A DNA stretch of 12,705 bases, from NCBI GenBank assembly GCA_002351955.1, contig DEHO01000079.1, positions 16,681-29,385 of the forward strand. The letters are read 5' to 3'. The DNA comes from Flavobacteriales bacterium UBA2798 (GTDB taxonomy: Bacteria; Bacteroidota; Bacteroidia; Flavobacteriales_D; UBA2798). The translations under genes and the position numbers were made by a program. Below are positions 6,412 through 12,705 of this stretch, one piece after another. How positions within the stretch are numbered: the stretch's first letter is position 1; each line of letters opens with the position of its first letter. The notes below the pieces were generated by a model. The model saw only the letters and a program-made list of their open reading frames with translations. It ran no database searches and was not told the origin of the DNA.

Positions 6412-6435
6412 AACAAACAACAAAACAAAACAAAA
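6412..6435 (+). repeat. CAA-rich tract, inverted copy of the ftsA/ftsZ leader core
   Basis: The + strand carries AACAAACAACAAAA (6412-6425), followed by CAAAACAAAA. The first 14 nt are identical to the minus-strand sequence of the ftsZ leader (8806-8819), and its first 13 nt to that of the ftsA leader (10133-10145). In the dcw mRNA this tract is therefore GUU-rich and complementary to both leaders. It lies between the yqeY stop and the terminator hairpin. Low complexity makes chance similarity possible. Confidence 0.55.
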
Positions 6436-6436
6436 T

Positions 6437-6880
6437 TTATCCCAATAACTGCTTAACAAATGCAGAAATGAGCTTACCATCGGCTTTACCCTGGAGCTTG
6501 GCCATGGCAGGACCCATAACCTTACCCATATCCGCTGCAGAGCTTGCGCCAACAGAGGCAATGACTTCCTGAATTACAGCTTTTACCTGTTCTTCACTCA
6601 TCTGTTCGGGCAAATAGGCTTTTATGATATTCGCCTGAAAGATTTCCGTTTCGGCGAGTTCAGGGCGACCCTGCTGAACAAAAATCTCTGCTGCTTCATT
6701 GCGTTGCTTATACATTTTCTGCAGCATTTTCACTTCAGCATCATTGGAAACCTCACCGGTTCCTTTGGTTTGCTCAAGAAGTAATGCTGCTTTAATTGCA
6801 CGCAACGCTTCCAGTTTTTCTTTTTCTTTTGCCAGCATCGCTGATTTGATGTCGGCATTGATTTGCTCACTCAGATTCAT
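6437..6880 (-). CDS. yqeY: GatB/YqeY domain-containing protein
   Basis: A 147-residue cytoplasmic protein of the YqeY family, which shares the helical tail domain of the amidotransferase subunit GatB; free-standing members are thought to bind tRNA or aid tRNA-dependent amidation, but the role is not settled. Family-like features are the N-terminal helix with LEALRAIKAALL (23-34), the GRPELAETE segment (71-79) with IIKAYLPEQMS following (85-95), and the C-terminal MGKVMG (118-123) plus GKADGKLISAFVKQLL (131-146). The reading frame continues upstream into ftsZ, but the ATG at 6880 matches the usual family N-terminus. The start follows the ftsZ stop by 1 nt (TGA-T-ATG), so translation is probably coupled. 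It is the last gene before the operon terminator. Confidence 0.92.
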   Translation of the reverse strand: MNLSEQINADIKSAMLAKEKEKLEALRAIKAALLLEQTKGTGEVSNDAEVKMLQKMYKQRNEAAEIFVQQGRPELAETEIFQANIIKAYLPEQMSEEQVKAVIQEVIASVGASSAADMGKVMGPAMAKLQGKADGKLISAFVKQLLG

Positions 6881-6881
6881 A

Positions 6882-8795
6882 TCAGTCAACGTTATCGTGA
6901 AGAAAGGAATTATTGGATCGCAATCCGCCACCGTTTCCGCTTTCATCTTTGCCATCACCACCTACCGAAAAACGGGAGATGTTTGACTCGGATGAATGCT
7001 GGGTTTTGTCCAATGTGATTTTGCGACGGATGTACGCTGGTTCGTTTTCCAGATCGTTTAGTCCGGCAGGCGATTTCAATTTGGAACTAAGTTCCTTGAT
7101 GCGTGCCAAACGTTCCTGAGCTCTGCGCTGCTGCTCTTCCGAACTCAATTGCTTTTCCTTTTCAGGATCAACATTCTCAACTGGAAACAAGGTGCTTTGT
7201 CCCTTTGTGGAAGGAATCTCACTTCGCACATCCTGTTGCTTATTCTCGCCGGTTGTTTCAGGTGTGTTTTGCTGGGAATTCATTTCCGGACCTTTCGCCT
7301 TCAGATCGTTTACATCTTCACTTTCATCGAGCCAGTGGCGAATGACATTCTCCTGTGGAGTTTCTGCACTTACATCAATGGTTTTTGGTGCTTCGGTGCG
7401 TACTTCAAATTGAAGCGTTTCTTCTTCAACGGATGAGGTGATTTCCCATTCAGGATTTTCGGAAACTGGTAGATCAGCATTCTTTTCAGACGTAAAAACC
7501 ACATTTTCCTCAATAGAACTTGTGATCTCTTCGATAGATGTGGTATCGAGTGTGTGACGGGTTATCGGTGTTTCACTCACTGTATTTTCTGCAACAGGAG
7601 TTACATTTACCGGATCCATAATTTTCAAAACCGGTTCATCCAGTGCAACTGACGATTCAGAAATCTCAGCATGTACTTCTTCCACGCCACCTTTCAAATA
7701 GGGCTCAGGAACCGATTCAGAAACCGTCTGACGCTGCGTGGGTGACTGAATAGGCGCAGTGATTGCGGTTGGTGTTTCCTCGGTAAGAATGACTTTGTTT
7801 TTTTCCGGCATTTTCATAGCAACTCCTGTATCAGGAGTGCGATTAAATCCGGTTGCAATAACTGTTACAGAAACAGAATCGCCTAACATTTCATCAAATC
7901 CATGACCCCAGATTACATCTGCAGTAGATCCTGCTTCTTCCTGAATATAATCAGTGATTTCAGCAATCTCATCCATGGTGACTTCCTGCGTACCGTATGT
8001 AATATTCAGAAGCACGTATTGTGCACCGTAAATATGATTTTCGTTTAGCAATGGTGAAGACAATGCCTTTTCAACAGCAATGCGCGCACGATTTTCTCCT
8101 GCAGCAGAAGCAGATCCCATAATGGCAACACCGCTGTTACGCATAACGGTGTTCACATCATTGAAATCGACATTGATTAATCCTGTTACGGAAATCATTT
8201 CTGCGATTCCGCGAGCAGCAGTATTCAACACTTCATCTGCCTGTGAAAACGCATTTGCAAGTGTAAGATTACCGTACATCTCACGCAATTTGTCGTTGTT
8301 GATCACAAGCAATGTATCAACGGCCTGACGCATGAATTCCAAACCTTCTTCGGCTTGTTGTTTCCGTTTTTTCCCTTCGAAACCGAACGGAATGGTAACA
8401 ATTCCTACAGTAAGAATTCCCATTTCGCGGGCAGCCTGGGCAATTACCGGTGCAGCACCTGTTCCGGTACCTCCACCCATACCTGCAGTAATGAATACCA
8501 TGCGGGTATTCTGACCGAGAATGGCCTTGATGTCTTCAATGTTTTCAATTGCAGCGTTGCGACCCACTTCAGGAATCGCACCTGCTCCGAGTCCTTGTGT
8601 AAGACTCGCTCCCAATTGAATTTTAGTTGGGATAGGACTCATTTCGAGTGACTGACTGTCTGTATTGCAGACGATAAAGTCGACACCCTTAATCTGATGG
8701 CGGAACATATAATTCACGGCATTACTACCGCCTCCGCCCACACCGATCACCTTAATGATCGATGCTTGTTCTCTGGGTAATTCAAACTTGAACAT
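6882..8795 (-). CDS. ftsZ: cell division protein FtsZ
   Basis: The tubulin-like GTPase that polymerises into the Z-ring, 637 residues. The globular domain (about 1-325) has the N-terminal GVGGGGSNAVN (18-28), the tubulin signature GGGTGTG (107-113) for GTP binding, and the synergy-loop residues NVDFND (208-213) with Asp210 and Asp213 that complete the active site of the next subunit. An acidic, low-complexity linker of about 250 residues follows (about 330-580), rich in Glu, Ser, Thr and Pro, with a repeated EITSS(I/V)EE (423-430 and 451-458). A short charged helix (about 548-575) leads to a conserved tail typical of Bacteroidota: AYIRRKITLD, then HSSESNISRF and the final NNSFLHDNVD. Such long linkers are usual in this phylum. 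The gene has a CAA-rich 54-nt spacer after ftsA and couples to yqeY. Start ATG at 8795. Confidence 0.97.
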   Translation of the reverse strand: MFKFELPREQASIIKVIGVGGGGSNAVNYMFRHQIKGVDFIVCNTDSQSLEMSPIPTKIQLGASLTQGLGAGAIPEVGRNAAIENIEDIKAILGQNTRMVFITAGMGGGTGTGAAPVIAQAAREMGILTVGIVTIPFGFEGKKRKQQAEEGLEFMRQAVDTLLVINNDKLREMYGNLTLANAFSQADEVLNTAARGIAEMISVTGLINVDFNDVNTVMRNSGVAIMGSASAAGENRARIAVEKALSSPLLNENHIYGAQYVLLNITYGTQEVTMDEIAEITDYIQEEAGSTADVIWGHGFDEMLGDSVSVTVIATGFNRTPDTGVAMKMPEKNKVILTEETPTAITAPIQSPTQRQTVSESVPEPYLKGGVEEVHAEISESSVALDEPVLKIMDPVNVTPVAENTVSETPITRHTLDTTSIEEITSSIEENVVFTSEKNADLPVSENPEWEITSSVEEETLQFEVRTEAPKTIDVSAETPQENVIRHWLDESEDVNDLKAKGPEMNSQQNTPETTGENKQQDVRSEIPSTKGQSTLFPVENVDPEKEKQLSSEEQQRRAQERLARIKELSSKLKSPAGLNDLENEPAYIRRKITLDKTQHSSESNISRFSVGGDGKDESGNGGGLRSNNSFLHDNVD

Positions 8796-8849
8796 AGCGT
8801 TGGGTTTTTGTTGTTTGTTTATTGTTGTTTGTTTGTTTGCCTTGAGTAT
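8796..8849 (-). promoter_or_regulatory. CAA/CAAA-rich leader before ftsZ
   Basis: Read on the minus strand, the ftsA-ftsZ spacer contains GCAAACAAACAAACAACAAT followed by AAACAAACAACAAAAACCC, a run of about 40 nt with one G at its start and a single T. It should be unstructured in mRNA. A sequence of this type can act as an A-rich ribosome-loading region in a phylum that rarely uses Shine-Dalgarno sites. It shares its core with the ftsA leader. No -7/-33 promoter is evident inside it. Confidence 0.5.
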
Positions 8850-10121
8850 TTAATCGATATCCTCTTCGAAAAACGATTTACCTACTTTTCCGAAAATCTT
8901 TTCGAAGAATGAACCTTTCGTTTTTTGCGAGTGCGTTTTGATAACCGCGTTTTTGCTGCGGGCTTGTTTCTCGTATTTCTGGAAACCCATTAGTACAAGT
9001 CCAACACCGGTTGAGAACATCGGACTGGTAACACCTTCTGCACCTTTTCCGAGATGTTCGGTCGGGTATCCAATTCGCGCATCCATTCCTGTGATGTATT
9101 CAAACAATTGGGTGATATGCTTCAATTGCGATCCGCCACCGGTTACCACTATTCCACCGATTAGTTTCTTCTCGTATCCAGAATTTTTAATTTCATAATA
9201 CACATGCTCAACGATCTCTTCCATTCTCGCCTGAATGATAGAAGCCAAATTGCGTACTGAAATTTCTTTTGGATCACGTCCGCGTAAACCGGGAATACAA
9301 ACAATTTCATTGGCCTGTGCTTCACTTGCCAATGCGCTTCCGAATTTTACTTTCAAAAGCTCTGCCTGTTTGTGAATGATGGTGCATCCTTCCTTAACGT
9401 CTTCGGTGATCACGTTTCCGCCAAAAGGAATTACAGCAGTATGACGAATAATTCCATCCTGGAAAATGGCAATATCCGTTGTTCCACCACCTATATCCAC
9501 CAATACAACACCGGCTTCTTTTTCTTCTGTGCTCAAAACAGCTTCACTCGAAGCAAGTGGTTCAAGAATCAATTCATCAACTTCCAATCCTGCTTTGGCA
9601 ACACATTTATGAATGTTTTTTGCAGCAGCGATTTGTCCGGTGATGATGTGGAAATTTGCCTCCAGACGAATTCCCGACATACCGATCGGATCTTTGATTC
9701 CCTGTTCGTTATCGACAATATACTCCTGTGGCAAAACATGAATAATCTCCTCACCCGGCAACATTACCAATTTGTACATGTCGTCGATCAGTGCATCGAT
9801 ATCGTTCTGCGCAATCTCCTCCTCAATGGTGCTTCGCGTACGAATACCACGGTGCTGAAGACTTTTGATGTGCTGACCGGCAATGCCGACGTTTACAACA
9901 TTAATCTCCACTCCCGATTGACGTGAGGCTTCTTCTACAGCTGCTTTTATTGATGCAACCGTTTTTTCGATGTTGGAAACAACACCGCGCGTTACGCCTA
10001 CCGATTCCGATTTTCCTACGCCGAGGATCTCGATCTTTCCATGTTCATTTTTGCGTCCCACCAGGCAGGCGATCTTGGTGGTTCCGATGTCGAGTCCGAC
10101 GATGATCTCAGGTGATTCCAT
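8850..10121 (-). CDS. ftsA: cell division protein FtsA
   Basis: A 423-residue actin-like ATPase that tethers FtsZ filaments to the inner membrane and recruits later divisome proteins. Actin-fold motifs are the phosphate-1 loop GLDIGTTKIA (9-18), phosphate-2 loop VDIGGGTTDIA (208-218) and adenosine motif GGIVVTGGGS (322-331). The FtsA-specific 1C subdomain lies around 83-165 in place of actin subdomain 1B. The C-terminus carries a linker (about 383-402) and an amphipathic helix with FFEKIFGKVGKSFF (405-418), the expected membrane-targeting sequence. Length is normal for the family. The ATG at 10121 is preceded by a 36-nt CAA-rich spacer after ftsQ, and the gene is followed by ftsZ on the same transcript. 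Confidence 0.97.
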   Translation of the reverse strand: MESPEIIVGLDIGTTKIACLVGRKNEHGKIEILGVGKSESVGVTRGVVSNIEKTVASIKAAVEEASRQSGVEINVVNVGIAGQHIKSLQHRGIRTRSTIEEEIAQNDIDALIDDMYKLVMLPGEEIIHVLPQEYIVDNEQGIKDPIGMSGIRLEANFHIITGQIAAAKNIHKCVAKAGLEVDELILEPLASSEAVLSTEEKEAGVVLVDIGGGTTDIAIFQDGIIRHTAVIPFGGNVITEDVKEGCTIIHKQAELLKVKFGSALASEAQANEIVCIPGLRGRDPKEISVRNLASIIQARMEEIVEHVYYEIKNSGYEKKLIGGIVVTGGGSQLKHITQLFEYITGMDARIGYPTEHLGKGAEGVTSPMFSTGVGLVLMGFQKYEKQARSKNAVIKTHSQKTKGSFFEKIFGKVGKSFFEEDID

Positions 10122-10157
10122 GATTATACTTGTTTGTTGTTTGTTTCTATTGTTGGT
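10122..10157 (-). promoter_or_regulatory. CAA-rich leader before ftsA
   Basis: The ftsQ-ftsA spacer reads on the minus strand as CAACAATAGAAACAAACAAC, then AAACAAGTATAATC before the ATG. Apart from a 2-nt insertion its core is the same as the ftsZ leader (CAACAATA, then AACAAACAACAAA). The TATAAT near the start resembles a generic -10 box but lies too close to the ATG for a leadered transcript. Most likely this is a shared translation-initiation context. Confidence 0.45.
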
Positions 10158-10943
10158 TTATTTTTTTGAGCAAACGATTTGATTCCTGTATTTTAAATTA
10201 ATGGTGTCGTATCTGTTCCATCCGGTTTGTTTAATTCCTTCTTTGTAAAACACCATTAGCTTATTGAATTTTTCTTCCATGTGCGAAGTATCCCCAAAAA
10301 TGATTCGATGATCTCCGACAATGGGAATTAACTCCATATCGCCCTTTCTGCTGAAATAGATCTCCTGTATCTGCGCATTCCAAAAAGAATTCCCTGTGAT
10401 AAAATTTGCCATCGCATAAATATCGTCAGTACGCATAATGGAACGAAGCAAAGAATCTCCGGCAATTTCATGTGCACTTTCCGTCAGCTCCGGTTCACTG
10501 ATGTAACCATGAACAACAGGTACACGCGGAAAATAATAATTACTCACCGGCATCTGGAATCCACGATCATCGATATAGAACTGTCTTCCATTACTGTTAA
10601 TCACCCTAACAATCGGACGGCGCTGCGCAATAGAAACGCCTACTCTCCCGTCAATCGTTTTGAATACTTCGACAGACTGCACCTCAGGAATTTTCATCAG
10701 AACCGCCTCCATTTCGTCGACCTGAACATTCAACATTTTCTTTCCTGTAGGATCAGTGTTGGATTGACGTAATCGATTCACCACATCTTCTCTGGAAAGA
10801 AACTGCATGCCGTTTTCGTAATCTATATGCACATTCAACTCTGCACATAACAATTCATTTTGTGCAGCATTGGAAAACCCAAGCAGAATCAATATTCCAA
10901 TTGGAATAAAAATCCAAAATGCTATGTTGAGAATACGCTTCAT
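10158..10943 (-). CDS. ftsQ: cell division protein FtsQ/DivIB
   Basis: A 261-residue bitopic divisome scaffold protein that in other bacteria binds FtsB and FtsL and links early and late division proteins. It has a short cytoplasmic start, one transmembrane segment (about 5-24) and a periplasmic region. A POTRA-like domain spans about 35-108 (FLSREDVVNRL at 48-58; IPEVQSVEVFKTIDGRVGVSI at about 85-105, with RRPIVRV after it). The beta domain follows (YIDDRGFQMP at 123-132 through EIYFSRKGDMELIPIVGDHRI). The C-terminal part, GWNRYDTINLKYRNQIVC, is typical of Bacteroidota FtsQ. Family sequence conservation is low, so the call also rests on position between murC and ftsA. The start overlaps the murC stop by ATGA. 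Confidence 0.93.
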   Translation of the reverse strand: MKRILNIAFWIFIPIGILILLGFSNAAQNELLCAELNVHIDYENGMQFLSREDVVNRLRQSNTDPTGKKMLNVQVDEMEAVLMKIPEVQSVEVFKTIDGRVGVSIAQRRPIVRVINSNGRQFYIDDRGFQMPVSNYYFPRVPVVHGYISEPELTESAHEIAGDSLLRSIMRTDDIYAMANFITGNSFWNAQIQEIYFSRKGDMELIPIVGDHRIIFGDTSHMEEKFNKLMVFYKEGIKQTGWNRYDTINLKYRNQIVCSKK

Positions 10944-12295
10944 CCTTCCAACCCTTTCCGTATTGGTTCAACAAGAAGATCGATATCTCCGGCACCCAGT
11001 ATCAATAAGACTTCCGGCTTTCTGTTCACTAATTCTTTTATTGCATCTTCCTTGGAAAGGAGCTCTCGTTTTGGTGTTTTAATCTGTTCCAAAAGAGCAG
11101 AAGAACTTACTCCTTCCATAGGCAATTCCCGCGCAGGATATATATCCAGCAATATCAATTCATCCAGCATTGACAAACTCTCAGCGAAACCTTCCATGAA
11201 ATCACGCGTCCTGCTGAATAAATGCGGCTGGAATAATCCGGTTATTCTTTTTGTCGGAAAAAGTTCACGGGCAGCACCAATTGCAGCCTTTAACTCCGCT
11301 GGGTGGTGAGCATAATCGTCAATAAGGACACTTTTTTCACTGCGGAGAACAAATTCAAAGCGACGACGAATGCCTTTAAAATCTTTCAATGCAAGACGCA
11401 CGCCTTTTTCTGTTGCCCCAAATGAAAGTGCAAGTGTAATTGCTGCAGTGGCGTTTTCGACATTATGTCTTCCCGGCATTGTAAACTCAAGTCCGGTCAT
11501 GGAAATTTTTTCACCTACATAGTCAAATACAAACAAGCCGTTTTCGACCCTGATATTTTCAGCGCGATAATTGGATTGATCACTGTAATAAATCTGATCT
11601 GCATACCCCTGTACATTTGCATTCAGCGTCAGAGGGAGTCCGCTGCGCAATACCACAATTCCATTCTTCTCTACTCCATTAATAAAATCGCTGTAGGCAA
11701 GCAGCATATTTTCTGCTGTACCATATATATCGAGATGATCGGGATCAGAGGAGGTTACAATTATTCCGTTCCTTGATAATTGCAGAAAGGAACGATCGTA
11801 TTCATCTGCTTCCATCACAACGATTTCAGAATTGCCGGAAATAAAATTGCTTCCGTAATTCCCTGCAATTCCACCAAGAAATGCTGTTACATTAACACCC
11901 GAACATTTGAGAATATGTGTGAGCAAAGTTGTGGTAGTCGTTTTTCCATGAGTACCGGCAACACATAAACAAGTATGGTCCTTACTGATCATTCCCAATA
12001 CTTCGGCACGCTTATAAATCGGAATTTTCTTTTCCATCAGACGTTTCCACTCCTGAAGATCTTTTGGAATAGCAGGAGTGAGAATTACCAAATCAATATC
12101 GGGAGGTAATTGATCGGGAGCATCATGGTAATGAATCTGCATTCCCTCCTTTACAAGTTGTGCGGTTAAATCAGTTTCCGTTTTATCATAACCTGAAACG
12201 CGAACTCCTCTTCCCAGAAAATAGCGTGCAAGCGCACTCATACCGATACCACCGATACCAAGAAAATAGATATGTCGCAGTCCACTCAAGTTCAT
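10940..12295 (-). CDS. murC: UDP-N-acetylmuramate--L-alanine ligase MurC
   Basis: A 451-residue cytoplasmic Mur ligase that adds L-alanine to UDP-N-acetylmuramate using ATP, the first step of the peptide stem of peptidoglycan. The N-terminal UDP-binding domain has FLGIGGIGMSALARYF (11-26). The central ATPase domain has the P-loop GTHGKTTTT (114-122), MEADEYDRSFL (161-171) and SSDPDHLDIYG (182-192). A MPGRHNVENATAA segment (273-285) leads into the C-terminal domain with IDDYAHHPAEL (325-335) and FQPHLFSRTRDF (355-366). The frame extends upstream, but the ATG at 12295 overlaps the murG stop (ATGA) and gives the usual MurC N-terminus. All expected catalytic segments are intact. The stop overlaps the ftsQ start by 4 nt, so murG, murC and ftsQ are translationally linked. 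Confidence 0.97.
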   Translation of the reverse strand: MNLSGLRHIYFLGIGGIGMSALARYFLGRGVRVSGYDKTETDLTAQLVKEGMQIHYHDAPDQLPPDIDLVILTPAIPKDLQEWKRLMEKKIPIYKRAEVLGMISKDHTCLCVAGTHGKTTTTTLLTHILKCSGVNVTAFLGGIAGNYGSNFISGNSEIVVMEADEYDRSFLQLSRNGIIVTSSDPDHLDIYGTAENMLLAYSDFINGVEKNGIVVLRSGLPLTLNANVQGYADQIYYSDQSNYRAENIRVENGLFVFDYVGEKISMTGLEFTMPGRHNVENATAAITLALSFGATEKGVRLALKDFKGIRRRFEFVLRSEKSVLIDDYAHHPAELKAAIGAARELFPTKRITGLFQPHLFSRTRDFMEGFAESLSMLDELILLDIYPARELPMEGVSSSALLEQIKTPKRELLSKEDAIKELVNRKPEVLLILGAGDIDLLVEPIRKGLEG

Positions 12296-12705
12296 TTCAC
12301 AAGATCTGCTATGACCGAAGCAATAGCTTCTGCCGAATTCGTAAAACCCAAACCACCGATATTCCGATGCAGAGAATGGCATTTTTCTTCGTTCTCCAAC
12401 AATTCCAAAACAGTTGTTGCCAGTTGCTCTTTCGCATCAGCATCTTTTACAAGCAATGCAGCATGATGATTAACCAAGGCCAATGCGTTTTTTGTCTGAT
12501 GGTCTTCTGCAACGTTTGGAGATGGAACCAGAATTACAGGTTTGCGCACAAGGCACAATTCCGAAATTGCGATTGCCCCTGCACGAGAAATCACCACATC
12601 TGCTATTGCATATCCCAAATCCATTCTGGTGATAAAATCCATCACCTTAATATTTTCTGCCTGTGCATCCTGAACCGCCTTTTGTGCTACAGGAAAATAA
12701 CTTTT
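12292..12705 (-). CDS. murG: MurG, C-terminal part (cut by the window edge)
   Basis: The last 137 residues of undecaprenyldiphospho-muramoylpentapeptide beta-N-acetylglucosaminyltransferase, which makes lipid II from lipid I and UDP-GlcNAc at the inner face of the membrane. The open frame runs to the window edge, so the true start and the N-terminal domain lie beyond 12705. Visible are the MurG signatures VMDFITRMDLGYAIADVV (22-39), ISRAGAIAISEL (40-51) and the nucleotide-sugar binding loop KPVILVPSPNVAEDHQTKNA (55-74), followed by a variable helical C-terminus ending IADLVK. The stop overlaps the murC start by ATGA. No frameshift or internal stop is seen in this part. Confidence 0.93.
   Translation of the reverse strand, partial: KSYFPVAQKAVQDAQAENIKVMDFITRMDLGYAIADVVISRAGAIAISELCLVRKPVILVPSPNVAEDHQTKNALALVNHHAALLVKDADAKEQLATTVLELLENEEKCHSLHRNIGGLGFTNSAEAIASVIADLVK

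Noticed and set aside
6881..6961. 27-codon N-terminal extension of yqeY into ftsZ
   Set aside because: The extension overlaps the conserved FtsZ tail in another frame; the ATG at 6880 gives the standard family N-terminus and a 1-nt coupling gap.
8805..8838. Possible CRISPR or direct-repeat array from the CAAA units
   Set aside because: The units are 4-5 nt microsatellite-like steps with no spacers, so the tract is a low-complexity leader.
9372..9926. Open frame of 184 codons on the + strand within ftsA
   Set aside because: It lies wholly opposite a conserved FtsA sequence with all motifs intact. The translation is low in recognisable structure and is explained by the codon composition of ftsA.
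10860..11309. Open frame of 149 codons on the + strand across ftsQ and murC
   Set aside because: It is antisense to two conserved genes, crosses their junction and has no domain or promoter support.
12296..12382. 29-codon N-terminal extension of murC into murG
   Set aside because: The extension is in the shadow of murG, and the ATG at 12295 forms the ATGA overlap and the usual MurC start before its GIGGIGMS motif.

Overview
The window reads as chromosomal DNA of a member of the Bacteroidota, probably near Flavobacteriales or a related uncultured lineage. The evidence is a type IX secretion (T9SS) C-terminal sorting domain, a DUF5777-type beta-barrel, an FtsZ with the long linker and FLHDNVD-type tail seen in this phylum, the order murG-murC-ftsQ-ftsA-ftsZ-yqeY without ddl or murB, and A/C- or A/T-rich leaders in place of Shine-Dalgarno sites. 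I see no insertion sequence, integrase, tRNA, rRNA or CRISPR array.

Left part (25-2269, + strand): a tight four-gene envelope cassette. It encodes a monoheme cytochrome c lipoprotein, a membrane-anchored OB-fold protein (tRNA_anti-like), a secreted YceI-family lipocalin-like protein and a DUF5777 outer-membrane beta-barrel. The junctions are a 1-nt gap, a 19-nt gap and a 4-nt ATGA overlap, so the genes are almost certainly co-transcribed. Their joint job is unknown. A periplasmic or outer-membrane redox and isoprenoid/quinone-handling system is a reasonable guess.

Middle (2284-6255, - strand): in transcription order, a diheme cytochrome lipoprotein of the SO_2930/HNE_0200 type, a 668-residue T9SS cargo protein (N-terminal beta-sandwich, seven Asp-rich FG-GAP/VCBS motifs, ASPIC/UnbV domain, sorting domain) and a short-chain dehydrogenase. 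The cytochrome and the cargo protein are 33 nt apart and probably form a unit. The dehydrogenase lies behind a weak hairpin and may be separate. It converges with the + strand cassette, with only 14 nt between the two stop codons.

Right part (6374-12705, - strand): the distal half of the division and cell wall (dcw) operon. The order is murG (5' end outside the window), murC, ftsQ, ftsA, ftsZ and yqeY, closed by a strong intrinsic terminator at 6374-6404. murG/murC and murC/ftsQ overlap by ATGA; ftsZ and yqeY are 1 nt apart. Only ftsA and ftsZ have spacers (36 and 54 nt). Both spacers are G-poor CAA/CAAA-rich leaders sharing a near-identical core, and a 14-nt copy in inverted orientation lies between yqeY and the terminator. 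MurC and MurG complete lipid II precursor synthesis; FtsA, FtsZ and FtsQ form the Z-ring, its membrane tether and the divisome scaffold.

Most of the window is ordinary core genome. The least explained parts are the four-gene envelope cassette, the diheme cytochrome/T9SS propeller pair, and the repeated mRNA leader elements. No gap without a gene exceeds about 180 bases.
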